Part shown: in pieces, positions 1 through 12,761 of the stretch
How positions within the stretch are numbered: the first letter of the stretch is position 1
Layout: every line of letters starts with the position of its first letter
Origin: Marasmius tenuissimus
Taxonomy: Eukaryota > Basidiomycota > Agaricomycetes > Agaricales > Marasmiaceae
Direction: 5' to 3'
Length of the DNA: 64,000 bases
NCBI GenBank assembly: GCA_029532415.1
Contig: JAQOTA010000062.1
Span: forward strand, 1,116,001 to 1,180,000
Made by a program: the position numbers and the translations under genes
The notes under the pieces: model-generated
What the model saw: only the letters and a program-made list of their open reading frames with translations
Told to the model about the DNA's origin: nothing
The model's database searches: none

Positions 1-252
1 TGATGACTATATAGGACAAAAGAGAGAACTTATATACTGTAGAGTGAACTACAGAGTGCAGATATCTAATCTGTAAGTACATAGAATGGAATAGAGATAG
101 AGGCATAGGGCATAGGAAATGAGTAAGTAATATCATAAAAGTGGAGATTAACTACTGTGCATGACAAAGTACAGATCAGGGGTCAAGGGTTATGTAGTAC
201 AATAGGTCCTAGGGTAAGTGAGGTCATAAGGTGTGTATAACATGTAATTCAA
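1..252 (-). repeat. Partial 3' LTR of a Ty1/copia element
   Basis: On the minus strand the copia pol frame ends at about 253 and a purine-rich tract (GAGGGGGAGAG) sits just before this stretch, as expected for the polypurine tract that borders a 3' LTR. The sequence left of it is non-coding and runs off the window edge, so the outer LTR end and the TSD cannot be seen. LTR identity is inferred from position only. Confidence 0.45.
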
Positions 253-1727
253 CTCTCCCCCTCAGCGCCAGTAGTGGAGTTGGGTTGTGAGACAAGGTCC
301 AAATGATGGGGTGCTGAAAGAGCCTTGGTGAAAATATTAGCAAGGTTGGAGTCAGTATGGATCTAGCGAAGCTCAATGTCTCCATTCTTCACAGAGTCCC
401 TGCAGAAGTGGTGGTGGATAGCAATGAGCTTAGTGCGGGAGGGAAGGTTCTGGTTCTGAGCAAAAGCAAGTGCTGCCTGATTGTTGACGTGGAGAATGGT
501 GGGATGAGTTTGTGGAGAGCTGAGTTCAGCAAGAATGGCTCAGAGCCAGATGGCCTTGTAGGTGGCATGTGTCATAGCCATATATTCATTCAGCTTCCAT
601 GGTGGAAAGAGAGACAGTGAGCTGTTTCTTGGCTGACCACAAGATGGGTCTGGTGCAATGGAATAGGAAACTGGAGATGGAGCAGCGATTAGAAAGGTTA
701 CCAGCCCAATCTGCATCAGAGAAGCTAATGAGTTGGTCATCAGATGTGATACTGCCTAAGGTAAGCTGAAGATTGGCAGTGCCTTTGATGTAATGGGATA
801 CATGCTTGACAACGGTCCAATGAGTCTGGGAAGAAATGAAGAAGAACTGGGATAAGTGAGTGACAGCAAAAGCAATGTCAAGACAGACCCCCAAAGCAAG
901 GTACATGAGGGAACTGATGGCAAGTTGGTAAAGAGTGTTCTCCATCAAAGGGTTGGCCTCACCAGCTGGAAGAGGCACAAGTTTGACATGGGTGTCAAGT
1001 GGAGTAGGAGCAGTATTAGCATTGGTGAGTCTGAGTCTGTTGCCGATTTTCCGTGCATAGCTAATCTGTGAAAGGTAGATGAGGTGTTTAGAGTGGTCAC
1101 AGTAGATCTCAAAACCAATCATAGCATGGATTTCACCCAAGTCATTCATTTTGAAAGAGGAGCCAAGTTCTTGTTTGGACTGAATGAGGTGTTGCTTGGT
1201 GGTGGCAAGAGCAAAGTCATCACTGTGAATAGCCAGGAATTCGAGACTGTCAGCATATTGGTGAATGAATAAAGTGGGGTGAGAACTCAATAGATGAAAG
1301 CCAAACTTTGTGAGTTCTGTCTCATAAATCCATGCCAAGTGTTTCCTGATTGTTATAAGCCATAGAGTGCCTTGTGCAGTTTCCAAACATTAGTGGTGCT
1401 ATTGTAAAAGCCAGGTGGTTGAATCATATAGATCTTGTGTTTGAATGTGCCATTGAGATAAGTGCCTATGGTTTCCATGCAGTGGATCTCGAGATCTAAT
1501 GAAACTGATAAGGAAAGGAAGAGGCAAAATGATTCAAGTCAGAGTGATGGAGTATATATGTCCTTGAAATCTGTACTGCATTGTTGAGTGAACCCCTGCA
1601 CAACCAGTCATGCTTTGAAATTTTCTGCATTGCCTCCCTGCACAGGCTTACACTTGAATACCCTTGACTTAACGGTCTTTTGGTCAGTGGGTAGTGGAGC
1701 TGACGTGTAGGTACCTTTCTTCTAGAG
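253..1727 (-). pseudogene. Ty1/copia pol, RT and RNase H part (broken)
   Basis: Read on the minus strand this is the C-terminal half of a copia polyprotein. The N-terminal RT block (LVVQGFTQ, then YLNGT, KIYMIQPPGF and KLHKALYGL) lies at about 1,670-1,340. The RT catalytic region (SDDFALA) and the RNase H core (SDADWAGN) lie in the frame at 1,383-586, and the end of pol (SNLANIFTKAL) at about 350-290. Frames change near 1,330 and 600, there is a TAA in KLHKALYGL*QS and a TGA in the RNase H, so it cannot make a working protein. The integrase half lies at 3,374-4,106, separated by an inserted gypsy fragment. Family assignment is firm; lineage within copia is not resolved. Confidence 0.85.
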
Positions 1728-2378
1728 TGTTGGTGTCTGCTTGTTGCATGATGTGGCTCTTAAATATTCCTTGCATGGTTGCAAAGCCAGTTTTAGACCA
1801 ATCCCTTGGGTTGATTAGGACTTGTTTGTATGCTTTGGACAAGTTAATCATTGATCTGTCCTTCTCAGATGCTACTTGCATTGGTATCATGTCCTGGTCT
1901 GGCATTGGAGAGCAGTCTTTGACCATGTTTTTGTTGTGTTTTCAATAATCCAGTACTGTTTGTAGTGTTCCATCCTTCTTGGGTATACACAGCATCGGTA
2001 TAGCTTGATCTACCAGTGCTGCTTCCCACCAACCTGATCTTGTATATAGTGCAATTTTCTCCCTGAGTTGATCTTGCAAGGAGTTTGGGCATTGAGGGTG
2101 GTAGTAACTGCACCACTTTTTGGGGTCTATCAATGGGATCTCATGGTTGATAATTTGTGATGGGGGGGTTGTTCAAGGACTTTGCCTAGGATGTCTTGAT
2201 ACTCCTCAAGCCATCTTGCTTGGAGTCTGGGTATATCCTCTTCTGTTAGTCCAGATTTCTCCTGCATGGCTCTCAGCTTTTTTGTTTTGTTTTGCCCTGC
2301 TTCCTCCCCCTCAGCAGCTGACATGGCTGCTGAGTGTTTCTTCACTTCTTCTATCCAATCCAGTGTTGCTATTGCCAA
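1728..2378 (-). pseudogene. Ty3/gypsy reverse transcriptase fragment inserted in the copia element
   Basis: Minus-strand frames give the N-terminal RT region of a gypsy element typical of Agaricomycetes: a stretch ending ALVDQAIPMLCIPKKDGTL, then PDQDMIPMQVASEKDRS, LSKAYKQVLINPRD and FATMQGIFKSHIMQQ. At least one frame change (near 1,940) and stops break it, and the YxDD motif and everything after it are absent. It lies between the RT and linker of the copia element in the same orientation, so it is a later insertion or a rearrangement; I found no clear TSD. The non-coding stretch 2,379-3,115 to its right shows nothing I recognise. Confidence 0.8.
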
Positions 2379-3373
2379 TTTGTAAAATTCTCATGTCATT
2401 GCATCCATCTCTAGCTTCTCTCCTTCTTCTAATTCTTCCAGTATGCACCAATATTACAACCAGATTCAGCCTTCAATCAGAAACTCTCAATAATGCTGCA
2501 GATACCTTTATTGGTCTAGTCATGAACATTCATGGGGGCCCAACTGCCTCTCTATCTGAAATAACAACTGTCTGAGCCTTTGATCTGCGATACCTGCTCA
2601 TGGGTGATCACTACATGACAATGTAATCTATTGCTCTTCTATGTTCTGTTGTAATCATAAACTGACTACTGTTCTTTTTTTAGCAGCAAGACAATTGATG
2701 GGGTTGATTACATTGACAATAATACTGACAATGGTGCTACCAACATCATCCAACATCCTGGTATAGGCCCAATACCTGTCAGAGTTTTGCTTCGATGGTG
2801 CATTGAAAAACTTATGGAAAATGGTGACTACTTCAAAGATTACAATGAGCACAAAACCGGTGCTTTCTGATCAGAACAGTCTTCCAGATGTGTGATCTTT
2901 GCCAAGACCATCAGCACTTTCATGGCACTGCATATTTAGTGGATAGGATCAACAGGACATCCCTTCCTCCCCATGATGTATGTCCTGGCCATTTGAGGCT
3001 TGGAATACTATATGCATATCCAGAATATCAGACTGGTCAACAAGCAGTTAGCACTGTAGTGAGTTTCTTCAGCATGGCTTTGCACCATTTAGGCCAATGC
3101 AGGCTAGCTTGAGCTTCAGTAAGTGAAGATGGTGAAGGGATAGGTTTGTTGGGTGTAGTTGTTATTGTGTATGATCCTCAAGTTTGTTGGCAGTGAGTGA
3201 ATGGTCAGGTACAGTTGTCCTCCATGTGTCTGAACAGCTAGCCTGACTTGGAGAGTTAAGATGCTGGAATCCTGGATCTGGAATAGTGCTGTGAGTGGTA
3301 GTGCAGTCTGGAGCTGTGGCTGTGGTGTGATCAATAAATCTCAAAGAAGTTTGGAGTCCCTTCAATTCATTGG

Positions 3374-4106
3374 TCAAGTATTTAGGTGCTGGAGTTTTGA
3401 GGATAGGTACCAGTGTGTCAGTTGGAGTCTGCAGGAAGGATAGAGTTGGTGGAGAAAGAGGGGTAGGAGTGCTAAATGGAGTAGGATGGGATGGTTAGAC
3501 AGGAGTGGTAGATGAGATCTTGGAAGTGGAGGGAATCGGAGTGGGAGATGGGATCCAAGGAGCCAGAGCAGGCATAGAAGGTGGAGTAGATTGAGTGGAG
3601 TGGAAAGATCTAGATCAGATGTATCTCTCTCCTCCCTAGGTCCTAGGTCCTGAAACAAGTATAGATTCATCAGGGACCGTGGGGGAGATGTCATCTTGGG
3701 AGGATTGTGCCTTTTGGCTGCTGGGGAGCCTGTAAAGATAAGACTTCATGTTATCAGAGAGTTTGGCAAAGACAGCTGGATTAGATTTAGCATGTGTCTT
3801 ATCAATAAATGAGGCAGGCTCCAGAACATAGCAGGGAGAACTAAATGGGCAAATGGTGGAGTAGTTCGGATCATGTTTGTAGAGTGCTTGAAAAGGAGTA
3901 GAGCCAGTGAGTACTCTTGTAGGTACGTGGTTTTGAATATAATTGGCATAAGTTACAGTGAGATTCCAGTACACAGGTGGGAGTGAAGCATGGTTCATCA
4001 TTGTCCATGTGGCCTCAGGAGTGGCTCTATGGACATGTTCAGCAATACCATTTTGCTCGGAAGTGTATGGGGGGGGGCAGTAGTTTGAATAGTTATACCA
4101 TGGTCC
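3374..4106 (-). pseudogene. Ty1/copia integrase C-terminal half and Ser/Pro-rich linker
   Basis: The minus strand reads HGITIQTTAP, then YTSEQNGIAEHVHR (with the third catalytic acidic residue of the integrase), then VYWNLTVTYANYIQNHVPT and PFQALYKHDPNYS, followed by a Ser/Pro/Leu-rich linker typical of the region between copia integrase and RT. A run of nine C (minus strand) at 4,071-4,079 puts the two integrase blocks in different frames, so the gene is broken even before the LTR at 4,107 removes the N-terminal two thirds. It belongs with the RT/RNase H segment at 253-1,727. Confidence 0.85.
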
Positions 4107-4480
4107 TGTTAGGATTGTGTGGATTGGATAGAGATAAGATAAGATATGGGGTTTTATATGTTGTTGGATAGATGGATAGGAAAGAGATAAGATGAAGGAG
4201 TGTGGGAGCAACAAATTTAGAGCAGATAGTAGCTGAAGGTTTTGCCAACAGCACCATGAACTGAGCTGTCCTTCTACTAGACTAAGAGGACAAGTTGCAA
4301 GAGAGAAGGAAAGACATTAGAGTCATGATGGGGATTGACCCAGATTGAAACCTAGTTGATTTCAAGTCTAAAGATACAGGACAGAAGTATAGAGCTTATA
4401 TAGGGTTATAGTAAATGAATGAACCATAAGTGAGTCAAATGTGGGAAAGGTTGATGTATCATATGGAAGTCAAACACAGA
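4107..4480 (-). repeat. LTR fragment cutting the copia integrase
   Basis: Starting at TGTTAGGATT the sequence is, in reverse complement, clearly homologous to the right half of the 747-bp solo LTR at 49,222-49,968: the shared blocks cover GATAAGATATGGG, GCTGAAGGTTTTGCCAACAGCACC and the AGCTTATATAGGGTTATAG promoter-like block. Homology fades beyond about 4,480, so the other end and the TSD (GGTCC expected next to 4,107) could not be placed. It resembles the gypsy LTR at 25,109-25,754 more loosely. Confidence 0.75.
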
Positions 4481-4864
4481 GGGAGTGAGCAACAGATACA
4501 GTAAGCAGCAATGGGACAGTGATAATGTAAGTCTGAAAGTTATCTTGAGACAGGATGGAGAATTAGTAAACACAGTGATATAACCTCAGAGCATCAAATA
4601 AAAAGAAAAAAAGTCCTTAAAAATATTAACCAAACATATACTCAGTTTGTCTGACAGTAACAAAGCTAGAATGAAACCAGCACTCAAGTGCATTGGCGGC
4701 CTTTTTATGGTGAGGGCTATGGATACTGGAGGCTTCTTGGAGTTGTAAAGCTCCAAGGCATCTGGTAGAAGATAACTTGCTGGGAGCAAGTCTTGAATCA
4801 TATAGGTGGTGGGTGATCACATTGAGCCTGTATAGTCTGCTGTTTATGTTCCTCATAATCCACA

Positions 4865-5585
4865 TCTAATTCTCCCATGAGATGTGACAGAGGGCCCATT
4901 GGTAGCTTGACAGACACCTAGATAACAGTCAGACAGTGTTGTGCCAGATATGATTGTCAATAAACTCATGTGAATTTGCCATTTCCCAAGTGGTTCTACA
5001 TCAGTTCCTGTACATGCCTTGAGCACCTTGTCACAACAAAACATCTCCAATTGAGCCTCTAGAGCATCAACTAAGGAGAACAATCCAGTGATCCTCAACT
5101 CAGGATTAGCAATAAGTGATACAGGATGGTCTAGTCCTCTGATGTAAGACTCTAGTTGCATACAACGCTGAGCTATAAATGGATCACTCCCATTGCTGGG
5201 GTAATCAATCTTGTCAATTAGAGCATTGATACTCTGCAGCCACTTGCTGACCATCTTGCTAATCAGAGAAGCAGTGTTTCGCTGAGAGAAGGCCTATGAG
5301 AAGAGGGTCAGGGACTGTTCCATGAAAACTGACAGAACAAGGCAAGTACACACCCATAGAAACAACTTTTGAATGCATGCCAGAGGTAGATCAAATCTGG
5401 CTGTGATGGAACAAAGGTTTTTGGCAATGAACTTGGGCTGTGTCTTGAAAAAAGCTGAGGTGAAGAGCTCACATTTGAATCTACTCCAAATTTTAGGGTC
5501 GCAACACCTGATGATTTGAGCAACATACAACCACCATTGACCTTCTAATGTCTCATGACAGCAATATTTTGAGAACACATAGGAG
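4865..5585 (-). pseudogene. Unknown protein, two minus-strand fragments
   Basis: Two adjacent minus-strand frames (5,585-5,330 and 5,254-4,865) look like pieces of one protein: a Phe/Cys-rich part with FSKYCCHETLEGQWWLYVAQ, then NALIDKIDYPSNGSDPFIAQ and LFSLVDALEAQLEMF. The composition is protein-like and the frames are adjacent, suggesting one frameshift near 5,280. I do not recognise the family. It ends where the plus-strand gypsy RT relic begins at about 5,591 and may be either a host gene remnant or an unrecognised transposon protein. Confidence 0.35.
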
Positions 5586-5590
5586 TCTTC

Positions 5591-6490
5591 ATGCACATAT
5601 ACCTCAACAACATCTTTGTATTCAGTGACACTATAGAACAACATCAAGTCCATCTGAAAATAGTATTCAACAAACTGTGGGAAAATAAGCTCTACTTGAA
5701 GGCAAAGAAATGCGAACTGTGTGCTGAGTCACTTGATTGTCTTGGACATGTCATCAATGCCCAAGAGTTACACACAGACCAAGACAGACTCCTTGGGTAT
5801 AGTCAACTACATTGCAGTATTCTTCCCCAGAGTCACTGCATTCATTGCCCCACTATTGGATATCTAGGAAAACAAACAGCCCTTTGTATGGAGACTGGTA
5901 CATGAAGTCAGCATGCAGAACATCCAGGACTTCTGCTGCAGCCACAAGGTACCAGTACTACAACCAATCAATTCAAATTCAGACAAACTGATATGGATAG
6001 TATGTGATGTCTTGGTATTGGGGGTAGGTGCAATGTACACTCAAGGTCCAACATGGCAGAACTGTCACCCAGCAGGATTTATGTTGAAGAAGTTTACCAA
6101 CACCCAACACAACTACAGAGTATTCAAAGCAGAAACACTAGCAATTGTGGAGGTGCTCCTGAAATGGGAAGACAAGCTCATTGGGTATAGGATTCATGTA
6201 GTAACCAACCACAAATCCCTGTAATTTTAAGAAATAACAGAAATTATCAGGAAGACAAATGAGATGGATGGAGTACTTATCAAGGTTCAACTTCAACATC
6301 ACATATGTGAAGAGTGTCAAGAATAAAGTGGCCAACACTCTATCAAGATATTATGAATTGGATGAACCAGGAGAAGATAATGGACTCCAGGACTATGTAT
6401 CTGCAGATATACATCTAGATTGAGAAGGAGAAGACTTGCTCATTGTCACAAATGGCCTCTGTGAAGAAACCTCTCAAGCCACCTGAACTC
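5591..6490 (+). pseudogene. Ty3/gypsy RT C-terminus and RNase H (dead)
   Basis: The first frame reads IYLNNIFVFSDTIEQHQVH then LYLKAKKCELCAESLDCLGH, the RT palm and thumb of a gypsy element. A second frame gives the RNase H (KLIWIVCDVLVLGVGAMY, then WEDKLIGYRIHVVTNHKSL). A third gives RWMEYLSRFNFNITYVK and LSRYYELDEPGED at about 6,255-6,375. The catalytic YLDD of RT is YLNN, so both aspartates are Asn. The homology starts abruptly at 5,591 and there is no integrase after it. Confidence 0.85.
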
Positions 6491-9290
6491 ACTCAGAGAT
6501 AAGACTAGTTGAAAAAAAAGTAAAGAGTAAATTGAGCAGCCAAAAGCTCAACCCAGCTCAAGTGCTACAAGTGGTGGGGAGACAAAGTGGATAAGCTGGG
6601 AAACTACCTACAGAGACCATGAGTATATATGAGAATATGCATCACAAGGAATAAATGAAATGATGAGAACTGTCAAAAATATCCATGAGAGAGAAGTGGG
6701 GAAGTCAAACCAAACATATTTAGTTGTAACTGTTGGTAAGGTATGGGAAAGCAATCAAAGGTGGTTGTTCCATGATGAAAGACCAAAATAACTGATATGG
6801 CTCAATAAGTAAATGAGGATGGAGTGACTCTGGTGATGGTACTTGACAAGATCCAGGGAAGTAAGGCTGGCACTGGGGTGGACAGAATAAAGGAATAGGG
6901 GCAGTTTGTGACACTCATGGGATGAATGGGAGAGTTTAGGGAAACCTGGGAGTGGGACATCTTTTTCAGTGAGCTAGGTATTCTGCTCATTTACTCTGTG
7001 TGCATCTCATATTGTGCTGGCAATTTTATGTTTTACATCAATTGTTACCTCCCATATGACTGAACAGGTTAGGAGCAATTTTCAGTTTTTAGGCCTCAGA
7101 TCCTGATGCTGGGAGACTTGCACTGTCTGCAACATAACCCATAACCAGGATGCATTACAAGCAGTTGAGTGCCCACTACTTTATCCAAAGACAGATGTCA
7201 CCTTCCACCTGACCAGGTTGCCAGTGTCCTTGACTAATGCAATTGTGGGAATATCCAGCCATATTGGTGGTTACAGATTAAGGGGCCCCTTGTGCAGATC
7301 TAGATTCAAGCAATGACATCTAATATCAAAGCACAGCTGTTGTACACATCCAAATAAAACTGACCATTTTCAGTGAAGGCATGTCTTTAAGGGATAGCCA
7401 TTGAAACCAGTTTGAGCAACTCAAGTATATCTGGGGAAAACATTTGAGGGAAGTATTTCATCTAAGACACAATTTAGATTTACATTATATGAGCAAATGA
7501 AATTCGTGAGCCAACATGTTAACAAAGAAGTCAAGAACCAGGTGTTCTAATACAAAAAAGCTTATACTAGACAGTTGTCAAAGACAGGGTTGAAGTAAAT
7601 TGGTCCAACACCCTCAAAGACACAGAGGATGTGAGAGTGAGCATTTGGGGAATTAGGAAGTACTGCCCCTCATATGCCTGGCCCTGGCAGCTACTGCTGT
7701 GAGTGAAAAGCTTACCAGCACCTTGATATGGTTCTAGCTTGAGGCTAACAGATTTCCAGCATCTTTATATGCAAAGCAGTTGAAGCATCATATCCTGCTC
7801 AAGGGCAATTATGCAGGAGGCTCCAGAATGGGTGTTGAGGAAATAAATTTCCAATGGCAAGTTCTCTGATCATTGGAGGGTATGCTTTAATCCAATGATG
7901 GTATACTGTTAGGAACTGCCTGGCCTCAGACTTCAGACTTTGCTGAGATCTACAACCACCAAGGTCCACAAACATAAGTGATGTGCTGTGAGGGAGTGCC
8001 ATTGCAAACATACTTGAATGAGGGTTTTGAAGAGCTGCTGTTTGCTGCATCTTTGCAGGGTATTTTATTGACTACCTTAGTTGAAAGGCTTTTTGACTAA
8101 ATATTCAATGAGCTAGAATCAAAAGATGCTTTCAAAAACCATAACTTCAATGACATGGAGAATTGCTGTTCACTTAGGTACATGTGTTACCAACAAATAA
8201 ACAAGAATTGGAGACGGTAATTATGAGTCAGCAATCATCTGATCATAACATGCAAATTCAATCTCTGCCCAAATCATTACCACAAAAGTCTCACTCTTGG
8301 ATAAGAATTCATTGCCTCCTAAATCAGATATGTCCAAAAACTGTCACCTTGAATATAGCCTATTTGTTGTCTCAATAAGAGTGGCTTCCATGTGTGATTG
8401 AATGAGATATACACTTGAAGAATGCCTCTTGATAGTCTGCTTTACTAAATAGAAGACTGTAGTAGAAGCATGACCAGTTTTCACAACTGGTATACATCTA
8501 TCCAAAACAATGCAATAAACTGACTCACATAGTGATCAATCTCTTTGAGTCCCTTATTACAGATTCAGAGTTGACAGAGAAAATATTCTTTTAGAAATAG
8601 GGGGCATATCTTTATTGTATTCCCCAATCAACTCAAGATTGCTATAAAAAGTGTAAAAACAGGCACCTAAACAATACATTCCCAAATATAATGTCAATCA
8701 CAATTGGTCCCACCAACTTCCTAAAAGGTTGGCCATCTTTGTATACCAATACCAGATTGTCAAGCAACTTATCCAATTTCTCACTCAATTTAATAGAGGA
8801 ATCACAGCCAAGAGTTAAAAGTCATTTGCTTCCCTCACCCCTCAAACAGTGAACACACACTGCTGAAACTACAACTGCCAACATCAACACTCACATTGAC
8901 AAGGTAAAGAAAAAATGAGCATAATTATGTACATGTGTCTCAGTATAACAATGCAAAAATTTGGAATTGCAGAGGGGTGATATAAACCAACATTAACATA
9001 GTCAACAAATGTGCATGCAGAGATGAGATATAGGCAAAACAAATCACACCTCACATTTATCCTGTATCAAAAGGATCAGAGAACATGAAGCAGGTGTTGT
9101 ATGCTGACATGATAGAGACAGTTCAGACTCAGACTTGACCTGGACTTGCAATATGAGTATGTGACCAACAAGTCACATAAGTACATGAGTATGGACCTGC
9201 TGGACTTGAGCCACAAGTACTCACCAGACTCATGCAGAGCCCTATTCTCCATCACTCTTTTTTCTCTGTTATGAATCTGCCCACTATTCT
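6491..9290. other. AT-rich stretch without a recognisable gene
   Basis: Only short frames occur, none with a family signature. The block at about 6,585-6,640 (AACTACC then GACCATGAGTATATATGA) resembles part of the LTR family at 60,509-60,743 and 62,258-62,726, so an old LTR trace probably lies here. Otherwise I see nothing supported. Confidence 0.4.
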
Positions 9291-9782
9291 TCATGTTTCA
9301 GGTCCCTTGGTCAACATCCCTTTATTTCCACTTCTTCTCACACAGATACATTTTGCTGCAATACCTTATAATCCACATATCATTCTATGATGTTCCATAT
9401 CATTTTTTCCTTGATACATTGTTACCTGTGTTCTCCACTGATGTGTACATGGTCTCCTTTGATCAGATCCATAGATCCATCATTTATCCATTTACAGCTC
9501 ATTCTCATGATCATTGTACAGCTTGGGACTGTCATATATATATACTCATGGTCACTTGTAGGCAGTTCCCCAGCTTGTCCATTCCATCCATACTGCTTGC
9601 CCAGCTTGTGCTATGTTGAGGGTGTACTTGCTCAATAACTATCTCTTTTACTCTTGATCCCTAGTCTCAGATTGGATGGCCTGAGAGGTTCCCAGTCACA
9701 GAGGCTGTTTATGACAACCATGGGAAATAAAGAGAAAAACATAAGGAGAAAGTACCTGGGGACCAAGGGAAGGGAAAACAGT
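9291..9782. repeat. LTR-family fragments in opposite orientation
   Basis: The part from about 9,470 to 9,717 matches the LTR at 60,256-60,504 over long blocks (ACAGCTTGGGACTGT, ACTCATGGTCACTTGTAGG, CTCAGATTGGATGGCCTGAG) and ends GTTTATGACA. Directly after it, 9,718-9,782 (ACCATGGGAAATAAAGAGAA to TTTGTAATA) matches the other end of the same LTR family in the opposite orientation, as at 62,645-62,726. It is therefore an inverted, partly deleted pair of LTR ends, with no pol sequence nearby. Confidence 0.65.
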
Positions 9783-12234
9783 GGATGGATTTGTAATAGC
9801 CACCAGACCTTGCAGTGACATATCATATGCATCTTGAAGACTGTTAACATTGCATTATTTGCATGTGTTTTGCTGCTCTTAGGCCCAGGGGGGGGGGGGA
9901 GAGAAACACAGTAAGCATTCTCAATAATAGAATAGTGAATAGTAGGCCTGTTCACTGACCTAGAGGACTATGGCAGGCTCCATTTCTCATCACAAGCAGG
10001 AATGTCAACATCCCTCTGCATGTATGAACAAGCCTCAGAATATATTCCAGATTGGCTCCCAAATCAACATGTGATGTCAGTCTGCAAAGATGTGGTGCAA
10101 TAAGCATAAAGAAGAGATCACTCTGCTCCTGCATCCACAAGCACCAATTCATTCAGGTTGTTCAGCTCAATCTAGGGCCACTGTTCTGCCATGTTTTCCA
10201 GGGGAGTATGGAGGGTCAAAGAGGATAGGTTTGATCCAAACATCATGATGAGTTGGATTGAAAGAGAGGAGAGAGTGCAGAGTGAGGGCCTTTGAGCCTA
10301 TTACAAATCCACTACTCACCTGTTCAGATGTGGTTTTGATGGTAAAGGAATAACTGATGTGAATGCAGAGAGCAAAAGAGATGTTGTCAAAGGACAGAAG
10401 ACATTCTTTAGTCTGAGGTTTATGCCTCAGACAATCTAGCTTATATACATAGTTTCTACAGGACCCCAGACACTATCTAAGACCTATGATACCTAAGCTG
10501 ACTGATGCACTCATCAGGATGAGTCTACTATGAGTTGCGATGGTGCAATCAAGGTGTAAGTATGAGTCGAGTGAGTCGTAAGAGTCAACTCGAGTGTTCG
10601 TGCTGTCCACACAGCACATGACTCGCCGTAGTCATGGTGTGGCAGATCTAGACCTATGCATATCCCCTTTAGTTACAGATCTATCTAGATGAGTCCAGAC
10701 CAAATCTATAGATCAAGAGACTAGATATCTACTGATAAGATGTTGGATTGGATCGAATGATATGATAACCACATGGCACAGATAAGATATAGGGAGATTA
10801 GATGTAGAGAGAGAAAATCTGTGACAGAGCCATGCATGTATAGAAAGATCTTGGATGGAAATTTGTGTTTATTATCAGGCCAGGGTACATTGCTGGTGCT
10901 GATGTAAACCTCCCATCTTGTAAACTTTCATGCATCTCTGGCCCCAACTTTTCAACAACAATTAGAGCCCTCCAAAATCCTCTGACAAGGTCAAGTTAGA
11001 GGGCTGAAAAACTAGTGGGGCATTGAAGTGACTGTGCCTTTGCAATCTTGTATTAATCCTTGGAGATATGCAGAATAGTCTGAAGCAAGTGTTGCGTTGT
11101 CATTTGGAATATCAAACAAATGAGGGAGAGAGTTTGCAAATCCTGGTTTGAGAGGTGAGAGCAGACCTCAAGTTGAGTTCTGTGTTATTGAGTGTGGAGG
11201 TATAAGCCATTGGTCATTGTTCAACTTCTTCAACTTCTGCCATCACTACTATGTGTCCTGCACATTTGTTTGAAATCCAACTCAATCCCTTTAACATGTT
11301 TAGGAATCTGGGACAGGATTTCACAGTTACTCTTCAGACTCATAATATGGAAAATTTGCTGCTATTGGCAAGACAAGTGGTGTTATTTCACAACAGCTTC
11401 AGCAAGTGTGCCTTATATTTTTTTCTCTATCAAACTTTAAGAAGGCTCCATGATTACTGACAGCATCACCATCTTTTTGATATGGATGACCTTGAAATCA
11501 TGGTAGAGAGCAAAATAACTCTGCTGCAACTGTAAAAGTCCTCACCTTGGGTGAAAACAAAATCAGCCAGCTGATTGAGTTCAACTATGTACCATTCAAT
11601 TATTCCTTTGAGCAGGATGCAGATTGTCAAAGTAGCAATATTCTCAAACAAAAGCACTATTTCATCAAAAATTTTGGATTGAACTGGATGGTGTCAGCAA
11701 TCACCAGATCTGACTTGGTGACACATTGCACTAAGCTTTCAGACAACAAGGAATGAGGCAAAGAATAGAGAACTCTATACTGGTGAGGAGTAAACCAGCT
11801 CAAGACTGGGGAGTACATGCAGAGTATCTACTTCTTATATACTACTGTGAGGACTACGGTGTGTGTCTACAGTGAGGTATGACATCAAGGTATGATATTG
11901 TGAAACAGTATCTGAAACAGGACCAACATATGTCTACAGCATGTGGGCCCCTTCATGTATCTACCATGTGTCTATATGATAAGCTATGATTCATGTGAAG
12001 GATAAGATCTATATAGATAAGATGGAAAAAGATAAGATAACAAGAAAAGATAAGATAAGAGGGAAATTCATGACAGATGGAGAACTAGAGTATTAATAGA
12101 GGAAAGTAGATCTCAAATTTGAATGGGAAGGGTGGATGCTGTTTTGTTTCAAGAAGGACTGATTTTTGGTATATAGCTCTAAAGTGCACAACTTCTCCAC
12201 TGCAGCTTTCTATTACTGTGAGAAGGAGTAGTTA
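9783..12234. other. Gene-poor AT-rich spacer with GAGTC and GATAAG clusters
   Basis: No coding family is recognisable. Around 10,560-10,640 the word GAGTC/GACTC recurs (GAGTCGAGTGAGTCGTAAGAG then GACTCGCC), with a second cluster at 13,110-13,210. At 12,000-12,060 there is a GATAAGAT-rich run. These could be the ends of decayed transposons; no boundaries are visible. Confidence 0.3.
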
Positions 12235-12761
12235 TTAGAAATATTCCATGTTAAAATTGATTTCAAGCTTTTTGTGAGCTGGTTCATGTTTTCTGGAGTA
12301 GGATCTGGCTAATTTGAGGTGTGTATACAAAATTTGAAGGACTTGTGATCTGTTTTTCATAGGTGCTGTTGGTGCTTGTCTGAGTTTTTTCAGGGGTGTT
12401 CTGTATCTCTTCTTGAGTGATTGTCTCCTGAGAGGTGGGGATCTGCTTCTTCTCATTGATGAGCATCATGATGATTGCTGATTGGTTCTCAATGTCGGCG
12501 ATCTTAACTTTTTCCTATGTTTTTGTTGTCAGAGTGTCTTTTTTTGCCACTCATCCTCTTCTTCTCATTGCATTATATTTCTTTGCTTTTCTGACTTGAC
12601 ATTGCTACCAGGTCTCCTATCTTCCCTTGCAGTTCTGCTTCCTTTTTTGCCACCTCTGCCGATAGTTTGAGGAATTTCCTTTCTAGTTTCTTGATACTCA
12701 AATGCTCACCACTAGCAGTATAATTGCTGCTAGTGTTAGGGCTTGGCTGAATAAGCAGCAA
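12235..12761 (-). pseudogene. Possible gypsy gag N-terminal fragment
   Basis: Minus-strand frames give a Lys/Glu-rich, probably helical segment (KKLERKFLKLSAEVAKKEAEL then GKIGDLVAMSSQ) followed, after stops, by a basic Ser/Pro/Lys-rich segment. This resembles the start of gag proteins of Agaricomycete gypsy elements, but there is no zinc knuckle and the frames are interrupted, so it is a weak call. The gypsy integrase relic at 13,740-14,790 is on the same strand but lies upstream of it, so the two are not simply one element in normal order. Confidence 0.3.

Noticed and set aside
586..1386. Copia RT reading SDDFALA as an active element
   Set aside because: Asp pair is retained, but there are stops and frame changes upstream and downstream and the integrase is cut by an LTR.
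4071..4079. Run of nine G as a programmed frameshift site in the copia integrase
   Set aside because: The element is already broken at many places, and homopolymer length error or drift explains it.
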